Of a stretch of DNA of 12,323 nucleotides, positions 1 to 7,824 are shown in pieces (positions within the stretch are counted from its first letter, which is position 1; each line of letters begins with the position of its first letter). This DNA comes from Roseibacillus sp. (GTDB taxonomy: Bacteria; Verrucomicrobiota; Verrucomicrobiae; Verrucomicrobiales; Akkermansiaceae), in the NCBI GenBank assembly GCA_002723015.1, contig PBNG01000103.1, positions 1 to 12,323 on the forward strand. Reading direction: 5' to 3'. The position numbers and the translations under genes were made by a program. The notes beneath the pieces were generated by a model that worked only from the letters and a program-made list of their open reading frames with translations, searched no databases and had not been told where the DNA came from.

Positions 1-143
1 GGGTGTGGCCCGGCACGATTATGCCGAAGTATGCGCTGGACGGGAAAACTCCTCTCACTCAGTACTACGACGGTGATTCCCAGAAGCAGTTCGAAGCCAT
101 CCTTCACTACCTGCGATCACTTTCACCAGAAGCAAAACCATGA
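1..143 (+). CDS. C-terminal fragment of a probable PVC c-type cytochrome (5' end outside window)
   Basis: Reading from base 3, an uninterrupted frame of 46 codons runs to a TGA at 141-143; its start lies upstream of the window. The tail contains PGTIMP, then DGKTPL, then a GD-x3-QFEAI-x2-YL pattern. From memory of the family, this resembles the C-terminal end of periplasmic c-type cytochrome domains in Planctomycetes and Verrucomicrobia, where a GTxMP (with the distal methionine ligand) is followed by a GGD-x3-Q-x-xAIWxYL helix. The heme CXXCH would lie upstream and is not visible. The stop overlaps the next start (ATGA, 140-143), so the two genes are probably co-transcribed and translationally coupled. 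The frame is well supported. The cytochrome assignment is a moderate-confidence inference from 46 residues. Confidence 0.7.
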   Translation, partial: VWPGTIMPKYALDGKTPLTQYYDGDSQKQFEAILHYLRSLSPEAKP

Positions 144-2905
144 AGAGAAGAATTCTCACTCACATCGCATTGTTCCTTTCCGTGCTCCCTCTGACAGCAG
201 CTCCGGGCCTGATCGGTGAATATTTCAAGCTTGAGGATAAGCTGGGAGATGAATTCGAGGTTCCGGTCGGGTTGAAGCCGTGGCTTGTCCGGATCGATCC
301 CAAGGTTGATTTTGCTCCCACCAAGAATGATTTCCACGGGGCAAAGCTGGTGGAGAACTTCATGGTGCGCTGGAGCGGGGCAATTGCAGTTCCAGAGGAT
401 GGAAATTATCTTTTCGCAGTTAGCTCGAAGGATGGTTCCCGGTTGTATCTGGGTGACAAGTTGGTTGTGGATAACTGGGGGCCGCATCCCATGAAGCAGC
501 AAAGCGGGACGATCCGTTTGAAGGCGGGGTCGGTTCCAGCCCGGGTGATTTACCAGAATGGAACTCCGGGGGGCGGCTGTATCGTTAAATGGATGGCGCC
601 GGGAGGGAAACTCGAGGCGATTCCGGCCTCGGCCCTTTTTCACGACGGGGACAAGATGAAGGGGATCGAATGGGACCAGCAGACTTTTGCGAAGGCGGTC
701 AGTCCAGGCGCTCCTCCAGCCAAGCCGGTCTCGGGAAGCCTGCCGGAGAAGTATGGGAATTTCGTGAGTACGGCGCTGCGAGTGGGCAAGGACACCAAGG
801 GAGACAACATTGCCTTCCGGGCCCGGATTATTCGCCTTGATTCCCAGGGGGCGGTTTGTGTGGCTTTTGACGCCGATACCATGCGCATGGCTGCAGGTTG
901 GACCAGAGGGGGATTAAAACTGGAGGGCCTTCCGTTCACCGGAGGGCATGGCGCCTTTCCCTCTCATAACGGAGCGAGGATCTTTACTAATCAGGCTGCT
1001 CCCGGATGGGCGGATGCGCAGGGGAGCATTGAGGAAACCCGAAGCCCTGAGGATGGAAAGTATCCACCGCTCGGGCCTCTCCCCAAAACTCAGGCTCATT
1101 ACAAGGGTTTGTATGTTCATGGCGACAAGACCATTCTCCGCTATACGGTGGGCAAGGATCCGGTTCTGGAACTTCCCGCCTTTGAGAATGGACTGATTAC
1201 CCGCACCATCCAAGGGAAGTTCAGTGCTCCCGCGGTGATCGTTCTTGCCGATGAGAAAGAGGCCCCCGAGATCCAGATAGTGGGCAGTGGGCAAAAACCG
1301 TCGACGATGGACGGTCGGATCGTCCTGAAAGTCCCGGCGGGGATGGCTCATTTCAAGGTGGTTTATGGGAGTGGGAGCGTCCCGGAAGCCCTCGAGGACC
1401 TGACGCTTTTGATGAAAGGTGGTCCTGCGCGGTGGACCGAGAAGGTAACGACCGTCGGACAGATCGCCAAGGATGATGGCAAGTCAGCCTATGTGCTCGA
1501 CCGTCTGACTGTTCCCTACCAGAACCCCTATGGAATGAAGATGCGGATCGGGGGATTCGACTTCTTCGCTGACTCTTCAAAGGCTGCGGTGTGCACTTGG
1601 GATGGCGATGTCTGGGTTGTCAGCGGTATCGATGAAAAGCTGGAGAATCTGACATGGAGGCGGATTGCTGCTGGTGGTCATGAGACACTGGGGCTGACGA
1701 TCGTGAACGACGTGATCTATACAGTGGCGGATGATCAAATCACCCGCTACCACGACCTTAACGGTGACGGGGAGACCGATTACTACGAAAATTTCAATAA
1801 CGACTGGGAGCTCACCAGCGGATTCCATGCCTTCTGTTTCGATCTCCAGACCGGTCCACAAGGTGAGTTTTATTTCGCCTTTGGTAGTCCAGTGCGGGGA
1901 GGCGGCCGCAGTTTCCAGAGAATGAGCCGCCATCATGGGTCAATCCTGCGAGTCTCCAGGGATGGATCCAGCCTGGATCGCTACGCAACCGGGTTGCGGG
2001 CTCCGAACGGAATTGGGGTGAGCCCCACCGGGCAGCTTACCTGCGGGGATAATGAAGGGACCTTTGTCCCACGCTGCCCTCTGCATTGGATCGAACCGGG
2101 GGAGTTTCTTGGGGTAGTGGATTCAGCTGCCGACTTCGCCACCATGAAAACTACTCCCACCGTGGGGCAGCGCAGGGGAAACCGGAAGCAGAACCTGGAT
2201 AGCAGTGAAGCACCGCTTCCCCTAGCCTGGTTGCCCAAGAACGTTGACAACTCAAATGGGGGGCAGGTCTGGATCACAAGTGACAAGTGGGGTCCCTATG
2301 AAGGAGAAATGCTGCATTTCAGTTACGGTCAGAGTGCGATTTATGTGGTGCTCAAGGAGAAGAAAGGAGCCCTGATGCAGGGTGGGGTGGTCAAGATACC
2401 AGTTCGCCCCACCTCCAGTGCCATGCGAGGCAAGTTCAATCGCCAGGACGGACAGCTCTACGTGGCAGGTCTCAAGGGATGGCAGAGTAACGCCGGTCGC
2501 GAGGGTGGGCTCGACCGGGTTCGTTATACAGGCAAGCCCGTGAGTATGCCCAAAAGTCTCAAAATACGTGATGGGGGTATCGAGATTGGCTTCACCCAGA
2601 AGCTGGACGAGGAACTGGCAGAGGACCCGGAGAGCTTTAACCTTTCTGGGACCGACCTGCGTTGGACTCACGATTACGGCACAGGAGAATACCAAGTAGG
2701 GCACCGGGACTCACCCGGTCCACCGAAGGGACGGACCAAGTTTTCGGTCAAGTCCGCCGAACTTCTGCCGGACGGGAAATCAGTCTTTGTGGAAGTCGAT
2801 AACCTGCAGCCCGTTCACATGATGCAGATTGACCTGGATCTTGAGACGGACGAGGGCGAGGAGATCGTGACCAAGATCTGGAATACGATCCATGTGGTAA
2901 AATAA
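140..2905 (+). CDS. Secreted PA14 / DUF6797 / beta-propeller protein (PVC dehydrogenase-like)
   Basis: This is a 921-residue exported protein. Residues 1-21 form a Sec signal peptide (basic MKRR, a hydrophobic stretch, then TAA). Residues about 22-167 look like a PA14 domain (GEYF at the start, then WSG, DGNYLF, SSKDGSRLYLGDKLV and VKWMAPGG), a fold often used for carbohydrate binding. Residues about 200-345 resemble DUF6797 (EKYGNFVSTALRV, GLYVHGDKTILRY). Residues about 470-790 resemble the glucose/sorbosone-dehydrogenase-like propeller of PVC bacteria: AVCTWDGDVWVVSG, a Ca-binding-like DLNGDGETD near 540, then LRAPNGIGVSPTGQ and CGDNEG. The C-terminal 130 residues are a small beta domain. 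No CXXCH is present, so any electron transfer would need a partner, plausibly the cytochrome-like gene it overlaps. The ATG at 140 is the only start that preserves the signal peptide. Substrate and reaction are unknown; extracellular carbohydrate oxidation is an inference. Confidence 0.88.
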   Translation: MKRRILTHIALFLSVLPLTAAPGLIGEYFKLEDKLGDEFEVPVGLKPWLVRIDPKVDFAPTKNDFHGAKLVENFMVRWSGAIAVPEDGNYLFAVSSKDGSRLYLGDKLVVDNWGPHPMKQQSGTIRLKAGSVPARVIYQNGTPGGGCIVKWMAPGGKLEAIPASALFHDGDKMKGIEWDQQTFAKAVSPGAPPAKPVSGSLPEKYGNFVSTALRVGKDTKGDNIAFRARIIRLDSQGAVCVAFDADTMRMAAGWTRGGLKLEGLPFTGGHGAFPSHNGARIFTNQAAPGWADAQGSIEETRSPEDGKYPPLGPLPKTQAHYKGLYVHGDKTILRYTVGKDPVLELPAFENGLITRTIQGKFSAPAVIVLADEKEAPEIQIVGSGQKPSTMDGRIVLKVPAGMAHFKVVYGSGSVPEALEDLTLLMKGGPARWTEKVTTVGQIAKDDGKSAYVLDRLTVPYQNPYGMKMRIGGFDFFADSSKAAVCTWDGDVWVVSGIDEKLENLTWRRIAAGGHETLGLTIVNDVIYTVADDQITRYHDLNGDGETDYYENFNNDWELTSGFHAFCFDLQTGPQGEFYFAFGSPVRGGGRSFQRMSRHHGSILRVSRDGSSLDRYATGLRAPNGIGVSPTGQLTCGDNEGTFVPRCPLHWIEPGEFLGVVDSAADFATMKTTPTVGQRRGNRKQNLDSSEAPLPLAWLPKNVDNSNGGQVWITSDKWGPYEGEMLHFSYGQSAIYVVLKEKKGALMQGGVVKIPVRPTSSAMRGKFNRQDGQLYVAGLKGWQSNAGREGGLDRVRYTGKPVSMPKSLKIRDGGIEIGFTQKLDEELAEDPESFNLSGTDLRWTHDYGTGEYQVGHRDSPGPPKGRTKFSVKSAELLPDGKSVFVEVDNLQPVHMMQIDLDLETDEGEEIVTKIWNTIHVVK

Positions 2906-2913
2906 GATGCCGT

Positions 2914-2934
2914 GGGGAGCGAAGAATGCTCTCC
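2914..2934 (+). terminator. Weak hairpin after the propeller gene
   Basis: GGGGAGC (2914-2920) can pair with GCTCTCC (2928-2934), giving a 7-bp stem with one G-U pair and a 7-nt loop, 9 nt after the TAA. No T-run follows, so it is not a canonical intrinsic terminator. It lies in the 98-nt gap between two convergent genes, where a terminator would be expected. Confidence 0.25.
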
Positions 2935-3003
2935 AGAAGCATCATCCCATCCATCAAGGGGCTGCGGACCTGCCTCGATGAAACCGTCCTCTTTGGAGAA
3001 ACC

Positions 3004-3705
3004 CTACTTCTTGAGCGGGGTGATGCTGATGTTCCGGTAAGCCACCGGGCCGTGATCTCCCTGAAACATGATGGGGCCGGTTGCTGCCTCACGCCCAGTT
3101 ACCCCGGAAGGTGTCGGTCCTTTCATTTCGACGTTCTCGTGGAGGATCTTGCCATTGAGTTTCACGACCAGAAATTTGGCATTTGCGGTCTTCTTTCCGT
3201 CAGCATCAAACTTGGGGGCTAGGAAATCGATCTCGTACTTCTGCCACTCCCCGGGTTTCTTGCAGGCATTGGTCCGGGGGGGTTGCGCCCCGTAGATCGC
3301 ACCCATGTCACCACCGCCGAGCTTCTCTTTCCCATAGCTGTCTAGGACCTGCACTTCATACTCTCCCATCACGTAGATGCCCGAGTTGGCTCCCTTGGCC
3401 ACCAGGACTTCCAGTTCGATCCTACTGCTGCCCCATTTCTGGTCCGAGTAAATGTCAATGCTCTGGCCGTGCCCCGTAACCACATTCACCATCGCTCCTC
3501 CAGTTCCTCCAGCTTTCAGGGCCTTGGGGTTCGCCCCATCCAGGTGAGGAGTTCCCGTCACCCAGTTGGACTTGAGGTTTCCCTTCTTCTTGAAGGACCA
3601 TCCTTCGAGGTCCTTTCCGTTGAACGGATTGTCGGCAAGAGCCAGGCCCCCAGTCAGGGCGATGGCCGGGGCGAGAGAGGCGAGGAGGTGTAGGGCTGAT
3701 TTCAT
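3004..3705 (-). CDS. Secreted DUF1080 protein (3-keto-disaccharide hydrolase family)
   Basis: This is a 233-residue protein of the DUF1080 / 3-keto-disaccharide hydrolase family, which has a concanavalin-like jelly-roll fold. The start at 3705 is chosen because it begins directly with a signal peptide (MKSALHLLASLAP...LALA, cleavage near residue 24). An upstream ATG at 3786 would add 27 residues that destroy it. Family features in order are NPFNGKDLEGW at the mature N-terminus, ANSGIYVMGEYEVQVLDSYG near residue 110, GAIYGAQPP, GEWQKYEIDF, NGKILHENVE, and GPIMFQGDHGPVAYRNI before the C-terminus. Known members act on 3-keto-glycosides produced by Gfo/Idh/MocA oxidoreductases, and such an oxidoreductase begins at 11566. 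The gene is convergent with the propeller gene and divergent from the repeat-protein operon. No Shine-Dalgarno sequence is evident. The exact substrate cannot be read from the sequence. Confidence 0.87.
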   Translation of the reverse strand: MKSALHLLASLAPAIALTGGLALADNPFNGKDLEGWSFKKKGNLKSNWVTGTPHLDGANPKALKAGGTGGAMVNVVTGHGQSIDIYSDQKWGSSRIELEVLVAKGANSGIYVMGEYEVQVLDSYGKEKLGGGDMGAIYGAQPPRTNACKKPGEWQKYEIDFLAPKFDADGKKTANAKFLVVKLNGKILHENVEMKGPTPSGVTGREAATGPIMFQGDHGPVAYRNISITPLKK

Positions 3706-3854
3706 GGTGTCGTGGCGAGCGTTGTGCCGCAAATCTCCAGTGCTCGCAATGGGAAAGGCCTGATGATCTCGATTAAGCGGATTCATGGCCGGAGGTCCCC
3801 TTTTATGCTTTTTTTTGTTCGTTCCGGACTCAAGGGACCGTAAGTTAGCTCATC
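3706..3854. promoter_or_regulatory. Divergent intergenic region with the conserved leader of the repeat-protein operon
   Basis: This 149-nt gap must hold the promoters of the minus-strand DUF1080 gene and the plus-strand repeat-protein operon. It contains a T-run (3809-3816), GTTCGTTCC (3817-3825) and CGTAAG (3839-3844) before the GTG at 3855. The same order with nearly the same spacing precedes the paralogue at 9899. GGTCCC (3794-3799) and GGGACC (3834-3839) are perfect reverse complements that bracket the T-run. I could not pick a convincing -35/-10 pair. Confidence 0.5.
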
Positions 3855-5177
3855 GTGAAGCGGAAATCCGTGATTGGGCATGCCTGCTGGGCTGCGGTAA
3901 CTGCCGGGGCTTTTGCAGCAGGCTTGGTCCTTGACCAGAAAAATTCCGGGGGAGCGGCCGATCCGCCCCTGAAGGTTCCTTCTGGTGCCAAGAGCTCGCG
4001 GAGCATGGGTGGAAGTGCTCCCGGTGGTCCCGGAACGAGAGGGATTGGACCTCGGGCATCCATGGGTTTGGCCGCTGGTAAGCGTCCCGCTGGAGTCGGG
4101 GGAGGAGGACCCGTGATATTGAGCGAATCAGAGATCGCAGCTGTTGCAAACGATGCATTTCGAAGCGGAAATCCTCTTGTCCGGCGCAGAGCCTTCGATC
4201 AGTTGTTGAGCAATCTGACAGCGGAGAATGCGCAGGACATGCTGGTGCATCTCAAGGAAAACCGCGTGGACGGTGAGCAATGGCGGGATTTTCACTACCT
4301 GTGGGGCACTCTTGATGGGAAAGCTGCGGTCGATCATTCTCTCGATTCAGAGGAGCGGGATTTGTCCCACACAATGGCAGGATGGGCCTCCAGCTATCCG
4401 AATGCAGCAATCGACTACATCAACAACCTCTCGGAAGAAGACCGGGACTCCTTCCGTCATTTACAGGAGGCGATGGTGAGCGGGATGGCTGACAGTAACA
4501 CCGCGGTGGCTACGGATTACGTGTTGCAGCTTGCGAACCAGGGCGATGGTCGGGCGAATCACCTATTTGGAGTGGTGACCAGGGAAGTTGTTTCGAACGT
4601 TGGGATTGATGAAGCGGCTCGGTGGTCGGAAAGCCTGCCGGATGGTGATCTCAAGGGCGCGGCGCTGGATACGGTCGCTCACCGGTTTACGAACAGTGAT
4701 CCGGAAGCTGCCGCTCAGTGGGTTGAGCAGTTCGCCGGACAGGCCTACGCGGACCGCGCGATTGAAGAGGTAGGTGACGAGTGGGCGGAAAGAGACCCGG
4801 CCTCGGCAGTGAACTGGCTTGAAACCATTGTGGAGGGAAGGGGGCAGAGCATGGGGCTGCATTCAGCATTTGGAGAATGGGCACGCCGTGATCCAGTGGC
4901 CGCCGGAGAGCGGATCAGCTCCATGGAGCGCTCGCCTCAGCGTGATGCGGCCATCAGTGGGTTTGCCCGGCGCATTTCCTACGAGGAACCCTCAGTTGCC
5001 ATCGAATGGGCCAATAGTATCGCCGACGATAGTTCACGGACGCGTGCGCTGACTCATGCGGGGCAGCAGCTCTTCCGACGAGATCGTGCAGCCGCTGAAG
5101 CATGGATTGGTTCCAGCGGACTTCCTGCGGAGGCGCAGGAGGCTGTTCTCAACCCGCCGCAAAGCCGAAGGAGGTAA
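3855..5177 (+). CDS. Membrane-anchored protein with six tandem 32-residue helical repeats
   Basis: This is a 440-residue protein of a family I cannot name. The GTG start is the first possible one, because TAG lies in frame at 3846-3848; the paralogue also starts with GTG and matches from its first residues. Residues about 7-27 form a single hydrophobic anchor or uncleaved signal (CWAAVTAGAFAAGLVL). Residues 28-85 are a Gly/Pro/Ser-rich linker, and about 88-249 is a helical region well conserved in the paralogue (NPLVRRRAFDQLL, QWRDFHYLWG, LDGKAAV). Residues 250-440 are six tandem units of 32 residues (the last has 31), typically DPxxAxxW near the start and an aromatic or aliphatic residue at position 29. 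The pattern predicts paired helices in a TPR/HEAT-like superhelix, usually a protein-binding surface. It is the first gene of an operon with DUF1549-DUF1553 and DUF1501 genes. A periplasmic scaffold role is an inference. Confidence 0.85.
   Translation: MKRKSVIGHACWAAVTAGAFAAGLVLDQKNSGGAADPPLKVPSGAKSSRSMGGSAPGGPGTRGIGPRASMGLAAGKRPAGVGGGGPVILSESEIAAVANDAFRSGNPLVRRRAFDQLLSNLTAENAQDMLVHLKENRVDGEQWRDFHYLWGTLDGKAAVDHSLDSEERDLSHTMAGWASSYPNAAIDYINNLSEEDRDSFRHLQEAMVSGMADSNTAVATDYVLQLANQGDGRANHLFGVVTREVVSNVGIDEAARWSESLPDGDLKGAALDTVAHRFTNSDPEAAAQWVEQFAGQAYADRAIEEVGDEWAERDPASAVNWLETIVEGRGQSMGLHSAFGEWARRDPVAAGERISSMERSPQRDAAISGFARRISYEEPSVAIEWANSIADDSSRTRALTHAGQQLFRRDRAAAEAWIGSSGLPAEAQEAVLNPPQSRRR
4602..5174 (+). 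repeat. Six in-frame 96-bp repeats encoding 32-residue units
   Basis: The units start at 4602, 4698, 4794, 4890, 4986 and 5082, exactly 96 nt apart; the last is 31 codons long. Four of the six begin DP, EP or DR followed by an A-rich helix. Tryptophan occupies position 8 in units 1, 2, 3, 5 and 6 (arginine in unit 4). Position 29 is F, W, W, I and L in units 1-5. The DNA of the units has diverged, so the repeat is visible in protein rather than nucleotide sequence. Confidence 0.85.
5168..5175 (+). promoter_or_regulatory. Strong Shine-Dalgarno inside the repeat-protein stop region
   Basis: AAGGAGGT lies 8 nt before the ATG at 5184 and is a near-perfect anti-SD match. It is embedded in the codons for the terminal Arg-Arg and stop (AGG AGG TAA) of the upstream gene. 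It fixes the start of the DUF1549-DUF1553 gene and suggests coupled translation. Most other genes here have weak or no SD. Confidence 0.85.
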
Positions 5178-5183
5178 GGTGTC

Positions 5184-7820
5184 ATGGGTCGGAACCCTGT
5201 CCGATGGGTGCGGATCACCGGTTTGATCCTCGCAGGGGCATATGCCGGACCTGGAACTGCCAGCCCCGGGGATTCATCATTGCAGGGAGCAGCGGCCCTC
5301 TGGTCGGTAGAGCCACTGCGGGTGGTGGTGCCGCCGGCGGGAGCTCATCCCGTGGACGCTCTTCTAAAGTCGGCCGAGGGCCCTGCAGCAGATCGCCGTG
5401 CGCTCATGCGGAGGGTGAGTTACGGGCTGACCGGCCTCCCCCCCGATCGAGATTCCGTGGAGCGTTTCGTGGAGGACGAGCGATCTGACGTGGAGGCCTT
5501 CGAAGGTGTGGTGGAGGCGCTTCTCTCCTCGCCCCACCACGGCGAGCACATGGGTCGGCACTGGCTGGATGTGGTGCGGTATGCCGATACCGCCGGGGAG
5601 AACAGCGATCACCCGTTGCCTTATGCCTGGCGCTATCGAAACTGGGTTATCGATGCCTTCAACCAGGATGTCCCCTATGACCGGTTTGTCCGTCACCAGC
5701 TGGCGGGCGACTTGATTTGCCGTGACCTTCCGCTTGCCCAGAGGAATGCGGGAATCATTGCCACTGGATACCTGGCCATTTCGCGACGGTTCGGGCATGA
5801 CATCGACAAGAGAAAATACCTCATGTATGAGGATACGATTGATAACCTGGGAAAAGCGTTCCTCGGTCTGTCGATTTCGTGTGCGCGGTGTCACGATCAC
5901 AAGCACGACCCGATATCCGTTAGGGATTACTATGCCCTTTATGGTGTCTTTGACAGTACGACCTTTTCCTTCCCCGGATGTGAGCCGAAACAACAACCTC
6001 GGGATCTCGTTGTGCTTGGGGGAGAGCGGAAGCCGGATGAAATGACGCGGGAGGCCTGGGAAAAGCGCCGGGACGAATTGCAGGATCGGGTCAGTCCGAA
6101 AGGACGGGAGGAGGCTGCGAGGGCCCTGAGGGAGCAGGCTGCGATGTGCTTCAAGCTTCTCTCCCAGGGACAGGTTCCGGACGGGACCTCGGTGACGGTG
6201 ACCCGGGAGCCCCTCGTGCGGAAGGTGCGGGTTGGGGAGGCTCTGCAGGTGGCTATTCTTCCCGAGGGGAGCCACGGGGCAGACACCACGATCGTCGACC
6301 TTGTGATTTCCCATGGCCATGGCGAGGCCTCCCAGCGCTGGTCTCTCAAGGATCTTCTCGATGACTTCCTCCTCTCGAATCCGCATCCCGCTGCGGGGGG
6401 AGCGGCATGGTGTTTTCTGGATATCGGGAATGAGGATCCCGCCTTCCTGACCCTGCGGGACGAGGCGGTTGGCGACCGCAATGAATTGCACGCCTGGAAG
6501 CCCGCGAACGGGGGATTGCCTTCCGTGCTGGTCAACAGGGGGGAGGAGCCGGTCAAGGTGTGGTCCACCCTGCCGGAACGGACTTTTTTTTGTCATCCCA
6601 GCGAACGTGGGGCGGTGGCCATCACGTGGCTGAGTCCGGTCACCGGGGAAGTCTCCATCGACTTGACGATCGCGGATGGACATCCCACGACCCCGGGAGT
6701 GGGGGTGGGATGGCGCCTGGAGCATTTTGAGGACCCGGGGATGGCCGCGCTTTACGGGGCTCTGGGCAGGGCCATGGTGCCTGATGTCAAAGCGAAGGAG
6801 GAGTTGGCCGCTCACATGGCCGTCGAGCCGAAAATCCAATATGCCTATGCGGTCATGGAGGGGAAGACCGGCAATGCGAGGATTCACAAGCGGGGAAATC
6901 ACGAGGACCTGGGAGACGAGGTGCCTCGGAATTATCTGTCCGTGCTGGGGGGAGGAAGCCTGGGAGACGGCCATACCAGCGGGAGGCGCGCTCTCGCTGA
7001 GCGGATCGTTGGGAGAAGCAGCGCCCTTGCGGCCCGGGTCATGGTCAACCGGATCTGGGCGTGGCACTTTGGTCGGGGTCTGGTGACAACCCCCAATGAT
7101 TTCGGGAATCACGGAGCCGCCCCCACCCACCCCGAATTGCTCGATTACCTGGCGGGCTATTTTATTGATCACGGGTGGAGCGTGAAGGCGCTGCACAGGC
7201 TGATCCTCGGCAGCGAAGCCTATCGGCGGGCTGCAGGAGAGACTGATGGAAGCTACGAGGGGTTTTCCCGCCGGCGCATGACAGCCGAGGAATTGCGCGA
7301 TACCCTCCTGGTAGCCAGTGGAGAACTGGTCCGCTCGCCGGGGAGGGAACACCCTTTCCCCCCCGAAACGAAATGGAATTTTACCCAGCATGCCCCCTTT
7401 GCCGCGGAGTATGAGACCCTCCACCGCAGTGTCTACGTCATGCGCAAACGAAACCGCAGCAGCCGGTTCTTCGCCTTGTTCAACGGAGCGGACCCCAATG
7501 CGAGCACGGCCGTCCGTGAAGTGAGCACGGTGCCTACCCAGGCGTTGTATTTTATGAACGACCCCTTTTTCCACCGTTGTGCGGAGAAGTTTGCGGAGCG
7601 TGTTTTGAGGGCAGGTGCGGACCCCGGGAGTCAGCTCGACTTCGCGTGCCGCGAATTGTTTGCGCGGCCGGTACGCGATGAGGAGGTGGTTGCTTTCCGG
7701 GAATTCGCTGAAGTCCTGCGGTCCACCATCAAGGGAGACCAGAAGGTGGTGGAGCAGGAGCTCTGGAAGGCCTACGCACGGGTGCTGCTTGGTAGCAATG
7801 AGCTCCTTCATATCGACTGA
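5184..7820 (+). CDS. DUF1549-DUF1553 domain protein (PVC 'planctomycete cytochrome' family), no N-terminal cytochrome domain
   Basis: This is an 878-residue exported protein. Residues 1-27 form a signal peptide (basic N-terminus, ITGLILAGAYAG, then GTAS). Residues about 50-270 match DUF1549: RRVSYGLTGLPP, HWLDVVRYADT at 126-136, YRNWVIDAFNQDVPYDRFV, and a CARCHDHKHDP motif at 233-243 that carries a CXXCH. Residues about 330-530 are a beta-rich insert typical of these proteins but poorly conserved. Residues about 600-860 match DUF1553: VMVNRIWAWHFGRGLV, TTPNDFGNHGAAPTHPELLDYL, DPNAST and STVPTQALYFMNDPF. Many family members start with a separate heme-binding cytochrome domain, which is absent here, so the CXXCH at 233 is the only candidate heme or metal site. 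The gene lies 6 nt after the repeat-protein gene, with an excellent SD, and about 4 nt before the DUF1501 gene. The DUF1553-DUF1501 pairing is common in PVC genomes. The biochemical function is unknown. Confidence 0.93.
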   Translation: MGRNPVRWVRITGLILAGAYAGPGTASPGDSSLQGAAALWSVEPLRVVVPPAGAHPVDALLKSAEGPAADRRALMRRVSYGLTGLPPDRDSVERFVEDERSDVEAFEGVVEALLSSPHHGEHMGRHWLDVVRYADTAGENSDHPLPYAWRYRNWVIDAFNQDVPYDRFVRHQLAGDLICRDLPLAQRNAGIIATGYLAISRRFGHDIDKRKYLMYEDTIDNLGKAFLGLSISCARCHDHKHDPISVRDYYALYGVFDSTTFSFPGCEPKQQPRDLVVLGGERKPDEMTREAWEKRRDELQDRVSPKGREEAARALREQAAMCFKLLSQGQVPDGTSVTVTREPLVRKVRVGEALQVAILPEGSHGADTTIVDLVISHGHGEASQRWSLKDLLDDFLLSNPHPAAGGAAWCFLDIGNEDPAFLTLRDEAVGDRNELHAWKPANGGLPSVLVNRGEEPVKVWSTLPERTFFCHPSERGAVAITWLSPVTGEVSIDLTIADGHPTTPGVGVGWRLEHFEDPGMAALYGALGRAMVPDVKAKEELAAHMAVEPKIQYAYAVMEGKTGNARIHKRGNHEDLGDEVPRNYLSVLGGGSLGDGHTSGRRALAERIVGRSSALAARVMVNRIWAWHFGRGLVTTPNDFGNHGAAPTHPELLDYLAGYFIDHGWSVKALHRLILGSEAYRRAAGETDGSYEGFSRRRMTAEELRDTLLVASGELVRSPGREHPFPPETKWNFTQHAPFAAEYETLHRSVYVMRKRNRSSRFFALFNGADPNASTAVREVSTVPTQALYFMNDPFFHRCAEKFAERVLRAGADPGSQLDFACRELFARPVRDEEVVAFREFAEVLRSTIKGDQKVVEQELWKAYARVLLGSNELLHID

Positions 7821-7824
7821 TGCG

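Noticed and set aside
3706..3786. A 27-residue N-terminal extension of the DUF1080 protein (start at 3786)
   Set aside because: The extension is polar and would place the signal peptide internally; the ATG at 3705 gives a standard signal peptide.
3855..3930. Lipoprotein signal at the conserved cysteine near the N-terminus of the repeat proteins
   Set aside because: The cysteine precedes the hydrophobic stretch rather than following it, and there is no lipobox; a membrane anchor fits better.
7615..7824. An N-terminal extension of the DUF1501 frame by 70 codons
   Set aside because: It overlaps the conserved end of the DUF1553 gene, is arginine/serine-rich, and would bury the Tat-like signal that begins just after 7825.
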